Shown here one piece after another: positions 1 through 5,022 of a stretch of 8,583 nucleotides of DNA. The stretch comes from CAZZDA01 sp964652585 (GTDB lineage Bacteria > Patescibacteriota > Patescibacteriia > UBA1544), in the NCBI GenBank assembly GCA_964652585.1, contig CAZZDA010000047.1, positions 1 to 8,583 of the forward strand, given 5' to 3'. Each line of letters opens with the position of its first letter. Within the stretch, counting starts at the first letter, position 1. The notes beneath the pieces were generated by a model. That model had not been told where the DNA came from. It did not search any database and saw only the letters and a list, made by a program, of their open reading frames with translations. The translations under genes were made by a program, and so were the position numbers.

Positions 1-50
1 CATCTTTAGCGCTTCGCGCCAATGTGTTGCGTTAGATTCTAGACTGGAAG
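1..50. repeat. Left copy of perfect 50-bp terminal inverted repeat
   Basis: Bases 1-50 are the exact reverse complement of bases 8534-8583; the match breaks at base 51 (T against A). The repeat is more GC-rich than the adjoining hsdS region and contains a small hairpin (GCGC-GAA-GCGC on the minus strand) and a TCTAGA palindrome. It overlaps the 3' end of the 89-codon ORF and supplies that ORF's last residues and TAA stop. Because it starts at base 1, its true outer boundary cannot be seen. It may be a dispersed genomic repeat at which an assembly stopped, or the end of a mobile or invertible segment. No transposase lies between the copies. Confidence 0.95.
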
Positions 51-301
51 TATGTTTTCTTCTCAAGAAATCTTTTCCATTTATATGTTCTTTGATTATT
101 TTCAAGTAATTCTCTCAGAGTATAATATCCTTCTCTTGTTCGTTTTTTACTTGTCCACAATAAACTTACCATCTCACCAAGTTTTTTTCCTATATTTTCA
201 AAGCTTGGGCCAAATATTTTTTCAAACACCCATTCTCCAGGCATTGAAAAAGACATCGTTTTCTTTTTTCCTCTTGGATTATTATTTTGTTTTTCATTCA
301 T
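32..301 (-). CDS. Small protein of unknown function, translationally coupled to hsdS; possibly truncated
   Basis: This 89-residue ORF starts at an ATG that overlaps the hsdS TGA stop in a 4-nt ATGA, so it is probably translated by ribosomes finishing hsdS. The protein is basic and lysine-rich. Residues about 22-45 (GEWVFEKIFGPSFENIGKKL) look like a conserved amphipathic segment followed by a Lys/Arg-rich stretch. This vaguely recalls the start of Abi-alpha/DUF4393-type proteins, which are much longer, and I do not claim membership. The final residues (FQSRI) and the TAA stop at 32-34 are read from the 50-bp inverted repeat, so the natural C-terminus may have been lost to a repeat insertion. 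No signal peptide or transmembrane segment is evident. Confidence 0.55.
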   Translation of the reverse strand: MNEKQNNNPRGKKKTMSFSMPGEWVFEKIFGPSFENIGKKLGEMVSLLWTSKKRTREGYYTLRELLENNQRTYKWKRFLEKKTYFQSRI

Positions 302-1509
302 ACTCGTATTTCCCCACTTATTAATTTTGGTAAAAGTAAGTCGCGAAGCGTAGTTAATTTTTGGTTTTCGTTTTCAATTTGGAAAATTTTATTAAACATT
401 GGATTTACTAATTTATGAAACTTATTAATCACATCTTCTTCTGGAACTAAAACCTCAATATTGGAAAAAGTTCCCGTATTGATATTTAACGTTGTTGAGC
501 CTCCACTACCAATCAACACCAAATCGTTTTTAATTATTTTTAACGCTAAATATAGAAATTCCAGATAACTCTCTGATTTTGGAATAATCGTATTAATCTG
601 TTGATTGGTTTGTGAATCTTTGGTTGTAATTGAAACTAAACCAACAGTTGCAATACAACTAACACAGATTGAATTCCTTGGTACAAATTTATTTTTTTGA
701 CTATCTGCTCCCATTTCTGTTAAAGAATCCTCCGTTTTTAACATAAACATCTGATTATGCATGTCAGGAATCTTTAGAAATGGTATTTCACCTCCAAAAT
801 ATTTTGAATTTAATTTTGAAGGAGTTTTTCCGCATACTATTTTCCCTAATTCAAACAACTTTTCGCTTTTCATTTTTAATTTTTCATGTCCAGAAAATTT
901 AAATTTTACAAACCATTCTTTGAAGATGCTTCTAACCATTTCTTCCAATGTTTTGATAATGCGGTTATTGTTTTCTATCTTCTCGTCAAACGCGGAAAGG
1001 ATTTTCGCAATTTTTTTCTGAACATCAAGAGAAGGTAGGTTGATTTCTATTTCTTTTAAGTTAGATATTGTAAATGCACTTTGGCTAGAACCGATTGATG
1101 TTTCTAATAATTTCCCTCTCCCAATAGAAGATTGTATCCAATAATATAAAAATTTGCTTTGTGTTTTTTTATTAAAGTTTCTAAACCAAATTAGATTTCC
1201 GTCCTTAAAATAAAAATTGTCATTTTTTGATACAAAATATGGGAAACCGAGTGTTCCTACCGATGTAACAAGTATGTCATTTTCTTTTGGAACGCCAAAT
1301 TTTGTTTTTATCTTTCTAAATTTTTCTTTATCGATAAATAGATTTGTTGTAATTTCTTTATTCTCAAATTTTTCAATAATCTCCTTTGAACGATAGAAAG
1401 GAATACCGGATTTCACATAATCTGATTGATATATTCTTTTAGACGATAAAATTTCAGCAATATCCCCCAATTGCACCGTCTGCCATGTTGCTTTAGTTTC
1501 TGTGGTCAT
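298..1509 (-). CDS. hsdS: Type I restriction-modification specificity subunit HsdS
   Basis: At 403 residues this is the usual HsdS length. It directs the type I complex to its split recognition sequence. Two target-recognition domains are visible, at about residues 10-155 and 215-355. Each is followed by a conserved helical spacer: residues 157-205 (LPSLDVQKKIAKILSAFDEK, then an EWF motif) and 356-400, ending in the typical LRDLLLPKLISGEI. Both half-subunits are therefore intact and a bipartite DNA target is expected. The ATG start follows the upstream TAA by one base, with no clear ribosome-binding site, so coupling is likely. The gene is much more AT-rich than its neighbours: two 60-base lines counted gave about 17% and 20% GC, against 42-58% in lines from hsdM and the glycan genes. 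This fits horizontal exchange of specificity genes. The methylated sequence cannot be predicted from the protein alone. Confidence 0.95.
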   Translation of the reverse strand: MTTETKATWQTVQLGDIAEILSSKRIYQSDYVKSGIPFYRSKEIIEKFENKEITTNLFIDKEKFRKIKTKFGVPKENDILVTSVGTLGFPYFVSKNDNFYFKDGNLIWFRNFNKKTQSKFLYYWIQSSIGRGKLLETSIGSSQSAFTISNLKEIEINLPSLDVQKKIAKILSAFDEKIENNNRIIKTLEEMVRSIFKEWFVKFKFSGHEKLKMKSEKLFELGKIVCGKTPSKLNSKYFGGEIPFLKIPDMHNQMFMLKTEDSLTEMGADSQKNKFVPRNSICVSCIATVGLVSITTKDSQTNQQINTIIPKSESYLEFLYLALKIIKNDLVLIGSGGSTTLNINTGTFSNIEVLVPEEDVINKFHKLVNPMFNKIFQIENENQKLTTLRDLLLPKLISGEIRV

Positions 1510-1510
1510 A

Positions 1511-1888
1511 TTATTTTCTATGCTCGCTCAATGGTTCGTGGCATTCGTGAATTACTTTTCCGGTACGCGCGTCTTTTACAACTTCATCGTACGTATCTTT
1601 TTCCTTGTCTGCATTTCTTGTTTTATATACCCCATCCCTTAGCTTTGGATCACCGCTAGGAAACCATCCTCCAAGGTATTCGCTAATAAATTTTTTAAAT
1701 ACCTCCCCTTTTCTTCGTACCCGTATTCTATCTTTAATAGCAATGGTATCGGACACACAAAATCTCACATGTGTGTTTGTGCACTTCCAGCACCGCAAGC
1801 ACCACTGTGCATTCTTCCACGCATAGCGTAGCCACTTTTTCTTGCCACACTGTTTACAGAAATATCCATTGTCTTGTTTATTGCGCAT
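1511..1888 (-). CDS. Conserved hypothetical protein with N-terminal zinc ribbon
   Basis: The protein has 125 residues. Its N-terminal third carries CxxC at 11/14 and a CxxCxxC cluster at 30/33/36, with a further Cys at 44. This is a zinc-ribbon-like layout in a basic, Trp-rich context that suggests nucleic-acid or protein binding. The middle is basic (residues 52-67). The C-terminus has a DARTGKVIHECHEPLSEH motif (residues 107-123), which I recognise from short uncharacterised bacterial proteins with a conserved EPLSEH tail; I know no function for them. The ATG begins 5 nt after the upstream gene's stop, and the TAA stop lies one base before hsdS, so it is an integral operon member. Its role in the restriction-modification or DUF3800 unit is unknown. 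Confidence 0.75.
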   Translation of the reverse strand: MRNKQDNGYFCKQCGKKKWLRYAWKNAQWCLRCWKCTNTHVRFCVSDTIAIKDRIRVRRKGEVFKKFISEYLGGWFPSGDPKLRDGVYKTRNADKEKDTYDEVVKDARTGKVIHECHEPLSEHRK

Positions 1889-1893
1889 ATTTT

Positions 1894-2109
1894 TTACTCA
1901 TCTCCGGTTTCAATAACTCGCGCAACTTTTTTGTCGCAGTGTTTGCATACACCGTTCAAAACAATGTCGCCATTCTCCATCACGCTTATACCGTCCTCAT
2001 AACCAACAATGGTTGTAGTACTGCACGTACCGCAATACGCATTATGTTCAATAAGCGCGAGATTTTTCATCCCTATTTTCTCCACCAGCTCTTTTTTGGT
2101 ATTTTTCAT
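1894..2109 (-). CDS. Small zinc-ribbon-like protein, 71 aa
   Basis: The start chosen is the ATG at 2109; an in-frame TTG four codons upstream would lie closer to the antisense RNA promoter and is less likely. The protein has two CxxC knuckles (C26/C29 and C55/C58) separated by 25 residues, and between them a stretch likely to form beta strands (IVGYEDGISVMENGDIVLNG). This is a minimal treble-clef or rubredoxin-like zinc-binding fold. The N-terminal helix (ELVEKIGMKNLALIEHN) may pack on it. There is no convincing Shine-Dalgarno sequence. It lies between the structured RNA gene and the second zinc-ribbon gene. I do not recognise the family. A nucleic-acid-binding accessory role is only an inference from the fold and neighbours. 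Confidence 0.75.
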   Translation of the reverse strand: MKNTKKELVEKIGMKNLALIEHNAYCGTCSTTTIVGYEDGISVMENGDIVLNGVCKHCDKKVARVIETGDE

Positions 2110-2124
2110 ATATGTGCACAACTC

Positions 2125-2154
2125 TTGACATCACCCCTCTTTTTGTGATACTAT
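2125..2154 (+). promoter_or_regulatory. Promoter of the structured RNA gene
   Basis: A perfect -35 TTGACA (2125-2130) is followed after 18 nt by TACTAT (2149-2154), which matches TATAAT at four of six bases. A TG dinucleotide one base upstream makes it an extended -10. Transcription should start near 2160-2162, at the G-rich 5' strand of the RNA's closing stem. It faces opposite to every annotated protein gene and has no plus-strand CDS downstream, which points to a non-coding transcript. The -35 lies only 15 bp from the start codon of the 71-aa gene on the other strand, so interference between the two transcripts is plausible. Confidence 0.7.
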
Positions 2155-2159
2155 ATAGG

Positions 2160-2257
2160 TGGTCGGTTACTCTTCTGGAGTTAGTCCGCCTCTCGACGAT
2201 GCGGATATCCGCAAGGAGACTGACCCCAAAAGAATCTCGTAATTACGGGGTTTTTTT
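2160..2257 (+). ncRNA. Structured non-coding RNA paired with the DUF3800 gene
   Basis: A compact three-way-junction RNA can be drawn from the sequence. P1 is formed by GGUC (2161-2164) with GACC (2222-2225), extendable by GG 2158-2159 with CC 2226-2227 around a one-base bulge. P2 is ACUC (2169-2172) with GAGU (2178-2181). P3 is AGUC+CCU (2183-2186, 2189-2191) with AGG+GACU (2214-2216, 2218-2221). P3 is capped by the perfect hairpin UGCGG-AUAU-CCGCA (2200-2213). An 8-nt bulge, CUCGACGA (2192-2199), sits on its 5' side, and an intrinsic terminator follows. It has its own promoter and encodes no plausible peptide. It is antisense to the hsd operon and overlaps the DUF3800 3' end. I recall published 'DUF3800' RNA motifs, found next to DUF3800 genes by comparative genomics, but cannot say which, if any, this matches. 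It is not SRP, 6S, tmRNA, RNase P or tRNA by any motif I can see. Confidence 0.75.
2236..2257 (+). terminator. Intrinsic terminator of the structured RNA
   Basis: A short stem, CUCGU (2236-2240) with ACGGG (2245-2249), including one U-G pair, closes an AAUU loop and runs into seven T (2251-2257). On the minus strand the same bases are the DUF3800 stop codon (TAA, in the loop) and its last codons (Lys-Lys-Thr-Pro), so the terminator is also coding sequence. It should work only for the plus-strand transcript, because the opposite strand has no U-tract after the stem. Confidence 0.75.
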
Positions 2258-3157
2258 GTTGTCAAAACATCCTTTAAGCAGATTCCAATTCACTTTTTCT
2301 ATATCCGGAACACAAGTTAGCCCCACACCCCGCACTTGCCTATTGTAAGGATTGAAGAAAAAATTACATCGAATTTTTGTAAAATAATCGTACCCATTCA
2401 TTGTGAACTTACCGCTTTGCTCTGTTGTTGATCCGCTCCATTCACGACCATATTCCACAAACTGACGAAAAATATTATACGCGCATACATCAGCGACTTG
2501 CAAAAAATTTTCGTTGCATGATTCCATAAACTTAATGTCTGAAATTGTGTCATACTGATCAACGTAAATTTTTTCCATCCCAGTGTTATCTTGTAAGATA
2601 TTCAGTATTTTGTGATGATGACCGGCTGTCAGCCGTAATGATGATTCCATTTGATCAAACACTACGATGTGATAATTACCGGCGTATTGTAGCCGCTCAA
2701 ACAATATCTGTGTAGTTTTCAGTAGCGGCGCACCTTCTGCTTTTTGTCTTTTTGCATCTCCATAATACCTCTTGTCAAAAACTACTGAGATAATTTTTAG
2801 TACATCTTTATAGTGTGCTATAAGATCTACAAACTTATTTCCAAATTCATTTAATTGATCGTGCGTTATCGTAAATTGATCAAGGTATCGTTTTTTTCTC
2901 TGTTGTGGATTTCGCAACCAATCAGATTTAATTTCAACTTTGTGTGTTCCAAAATATCTTTTCTTCAGTTGATTGATTTTTGTATTAATTTCTTTAAGAT
3001 CACTCTGTTTAACACGTACACCGCACAATACAAAATAATTGTCGCGCCAAAAATCTTCATATTTTTCAAAAACAGGGGGATTATCTATAAAATCACGCGA
3101 GTAAGGAGTGATATATTCTTTTTTACCGCTTTCATCTATAAAAACTTTGTACAACAT
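2243..3157 (-). CDS. DUF3800 domain protein, predicted RNase H-fold nuclease
   Basis: This 304-residue protein has the DUF3800 hallmarks. It opens with a beta strand and IDESG (D8, E9), and contains a VFDQ strand with D168 and E171. A late SDIKF (D207) is followed by the characteristic LQVADVCAYNIFRQF helix (D223). Acidic residues at these positions would form a two-metal site in an RNase H-like fold, so metal-dependent DNA or RNA cleavage is the likely but unproven activity. The ATG at 3157 follows the hsdM stop by 6 nt, so the two are cotranscribed. Its stop codon lies inside the terminator loop of a convergent structured RNA gene, which suggests protein and RNA act together. In this context a defence or nuclease accessory role is inferred. 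The length is normal and no key residue appears missing. Confidence 0.88.
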   Translation of the reverse strand: MLYKVFIDESGKKEYITPYSRDFIDNPPVFEKYEDFWRDNYFVLCGVRVKQSDLKEINTKINQLKKRYFGTHKVEIKSDWLRNPQQRKKRYLDQFTITHDQLNEFGNKFVDLIAHYKDVLKIISVVFDKRYYGDAKRQKAEGAPLLKTTQILFERLQYAGNYHIVVFDQMESSLRLTAGHHHKILNILQDNTGMEKIYVDQYDTISDIKFMESCNENFLQVADVCAYNIFRQFVEYGREWSGSTTEQSGKFTMNGYDYFTKIRCNFFFNPYNRQVRGVGLTCVPDIEKVNWNLLKGCFDNKKTP

Positions 3158-3163
3158 GTGTTT

Positions 3164-4948
3164 TTATATTTTAATTTTCGTCAAGTTCCCTAAAATTTCT
3201 TTTTCCAGTCTATCACCTTTCTTAAACGCGTCTTTAAGCTCTGTGGTAAATTTTTGCATTTTCTCTTCAAACGGCACGCCATCATCCACTTCCTCCGCAA
3301 TACCTACATATCGGCCCGGTGTTAACACATAACCACTTTTCACAATTTCTTCTTTTGTTACTGACTTACAAAATCCTAGTATGTCTTTATATTGTTTTGC
3401 TCCCTCTTCACCCCTCCACATTCGCACCGTGTTCGCGATATTCTGAATATGTTCGTCAGTAAATACCACTTGTTTTCTGGAAATCTGTTCAAATGTTTCA
3501 CGTGCATCTATGAACAATGTTTCGCCAACCCTTCCTCTAAACCTTCCGTTTTTCTTGTTCTTTGTCATAAACCACAAAGAAACAGGCAACGCTACGTTGT
3601 AAAATAGTTTTGGAGGGCACGCGATAATAATATCTACCAAGTCATCCTCTATCATTTTTTTGCGTATTTCCCCTTCTCTTCCCGAAACAGCCAGTGCACC
3701 ATTTGCCATAACAAATCCCGCCATACCATTCGGCGCCAAGTGATGCACAAAATGCTGCATCCACAAAAAATTCGCGTTACTTCCCGGAGGTATGCCGTAC
3801 TGTATGCGAGGATCGTTGTTGTGTAGTCTCTGCGGTTCCCAATCAGCATTAAAAGGAGGATTCGCCAGGACAAAATCTGCACGCAAGTCCGGAAATTTAT
3901 CGTCATAGTAGGAACTACCGACTGCAATATGTCCACTTATGCCACGAATAGCTAAATTCATCTTGCACAACCGCAGCGTGGTTGGATTACTCTCTTGTCC
4001 ATAAAAAGAAATTTTTGATTGGTCACTATGGTGTATCTTCAAAAACTCGCTTGACTGCACAAACATTCCGCCCGACCCGCACGCCGGATCAAAGACTCGT
4101 GCGTTTTCATACGGTGCAAGTATTTCAACAAGAAGTTTTACAAGAGAGCGAGGGGTAAAAAACTCTCCACCGCGCTTTCCTTCTGCTGACGCGAACTGCC
4201 CCAAAAAATACTCATACACCCTTCCTAGAATATCTTTCTCTTTATCAATATCATGGTCAAATTGTATTTTGGAAAAGATATTCACGAGCTCCCCCAATAT
4301 CTGCGGCTCAAGATGTGTTTTGGTATATATTTTTGGCAATACACCTTTCAGTTGTTTTGGGTTTTCGTTTTCTATTGCCTCCATCGCCTCATCAATATAC
4401 TTTCCGATATCTGTATGCATCGCATGGTTACGAAGCTGTTCCCAACGTGATTCTTTTGGAATATAAAAAACACCAACACTTTTGTATTGGTCTTTGTCAT
4501 CAATAATAAGCTTTCTATCTGTCGCTTCTGGAATATAGTATTCTTTGTTTCTTTTATCGCTTGTCCACTGCTCCAATTGCCATCGCCTTTGGTAATACGA
4601 ATCTGAAACATACTTCAAAAACAGCAAGCCAAGCACAATGTGCTTATACTCTGACGCATCAATATTGCCACGCAACTTGTCCGCAGCTTTCCAAAGTTCT
4701 TTTTCAAATTCTAAATCATGTCCTGCTTTTTTGCCAAGAGCCGTTGCCTTTTGTACTGCCGCTTTCTGCGCTGTCTGTATTCTTTCTCTTATTTCTTTAG
4801 GAAGGGAGCTAATTTCATACAAAAAACCTGCGCCAACCTTTTTAGTGGGTAGGTTTTTGTGCGGTTTGAGCATTTTTTGAACCGCTTGCCTGCTTACACC
4901 AAAAATTCGCGCAAGATCAGTTATTGAAATATGTCCTTTTATAGCCAT
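3164..4948 (-). CDS. hsdM: Type I restriction-modification DNA methyltransferase HsdM with N-terminal HTH
   Basis: This 594-residue subunit transfers a methyl group from SAM to adenine in the type I target. The HsdM N-terminal helical domain begins near residue 82 (LWKAADKLRGNIDASEYKHI). The N6-methyltransferase core follows, with GEFFTPRSLV (261-270), SAM-binding FDPACGSGG (286-294) and catalytic NPPF (363-366). About 78 extra residues precede it. They include a helix-turn-helix (residues 8-28) and then GFLYEISSLPKEIRERI (41-57), closely resembling the Mu-transposase/repressor-type DNA-binding domain. I place the start at the ATG at 4948, not at an in-frame TTG at 4990, because a TTGACA-N17-TACCAT promoter ends 6 nt before this ATG and occupies the extra codons. 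The transcript is therefore leaderless. It heads the operon with DUF3800, two zinc-ribbon genes and hsdS. The HTH could regulate its own promoter. Confidence 0.95.
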   Translation of the reverse strand: MAIKGHISITDLARIFGVSRQAVQKMLKPHKNLPTKKVGAGFLYEISSLPKEIRERIQTAQKAAVQKATALGKKAGHDLEFEKELWKAADKLRGNIDASEYKHIVLGLLFLKYVSDSYYQRRWQLEQWTSDKRNKEYYIPEATDRKLIIDDKDQYKSVGVFYIPKESRWEQLRNHAMHTDIGKYIDEAMEAIENENPKQLKGVLPKIYTKTHLEPQILGELVNIFSKIQFDHDIDKEKDILGRVYEYFLGQFASAEGKRGGEFFTPRSLVKLLVEILAPYENARVFDPACGSGGMFVQSSEFLKIHHSDQSKISFYGQESNPTTLRLCKMNLAIRGISGHIAVGSSYYDDKFPDLRADFVLANPPFNADWEPQRLHNNDPRIQYGIPPGSNANFLWMQHFVHHLAPNGMAGFVMANGALAVSGREGEIRKKMIEDDLVDIIIACPPKLFYNVALPVSLWFMTKNKKNGRFRGRVGETLFIDARETFEQISRKQVVFTDEHIQNIANTVRMWRGEEGAKQYKDILGFCKSVTKEEIVKSGYVLTPGRYVGIAEEVDDGVPFEEKMQKFTTELKDAFKKGDRLEKEILGNLTKIKI

Positions 4949-4954
4949 AAAGTC

Positions 4955-4983
4955 ATGGTAGCGTACTTTACACTGGTTGTCAA
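4955..4983 (-). promoter_or_regulatory. Leaderless sigma70-type promoter of the hsdM operon
   Basis: Read on the minus strand, a perfect -35 TTGACA (4983-4978) is followed by a 17-nt spacer and a -10 TACCAT (4960-4955; four of six consensus bases). The hsdM ATG begins 6 nt after the -10, exactly where transcription should start, so the mRNA would have no 5' leader. This explains the lack of a Shine-Dalgarno sequence and fixes the start codon. Confidence 0.7.
4960..4974 (-). promoter_or_regulatory. Candidate operator in the hsdM promoter spacer
   Basis: Inside the spacer between -35 and -10 lies an imperfect palindrome, AGTGTA-AAG-TACGCT on the minus strand (five of six half-site bases symmetric). 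A dimeric HTH protein bound here would block RNA polymerase. The HTH fused to HsdM is the obvious candidate, but this is inference from position and symmetry only. A second, shorter symmetry (CCAT-N6-ATGG) straddles the expected transcription start. Confidence 0.35.
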
Positions 4984-5022
4984 CTAGCAACTATATTAAA
5001 CTCTCAAGATATAAATTTTTCT

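Noticed and set aside
1..50. The repeat contains GTTAGAT, which fits the integron attC core GTTRRRY, next to a GC-rich hairpin.
   Set aside because: The inverted identity extends 13 bp beyond the core into what would be cassette sequence, the match lacks the usual attC asymmetric bulges, and no integrase or cassette structure is present.
340..353. The 9-mer CGCGAAGCG inside hsdS is shared with both terminal repeats.
   Set aside because: In hsdS it encodes the conserved Leu-Arg-Asp of the LRDLLLPKL motif, and the similarity does not extend beyond the short core.
2127..2134. GACATCAC occurs in both the RNA promoter and the terminal repeat of the palindromic element.
   Set aside because: An 8-base match with no extension is expected by chance at this scale.
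1771..2148. A 125-codon plus-strand ORF across the two zinc-ribbon genes, and similar plus-strand ORFs elsewhere.
   Set aside because: They are antisense to genes with clear Cys motifs or known domains and show low-complexity, Ser/Phe/Cys-rich translations typical of shadow frames.
2110..2270. The structured region read as a minus-strand leader or riboswitch for the 71-aa gene.
   Set aside because: On that strand there is no U-tract after the stem and no good promoter, whereas the plus strand has a perfect -35, an extended -10 and a terminator in the right order.
4949..4990. A longer hsdM starting at the TTG at 4990.
   Set aside because: The extra codons coincide with a TTGACA-N17-TACCAT promoter, and HTH homology begins only after the ATG at 4948.
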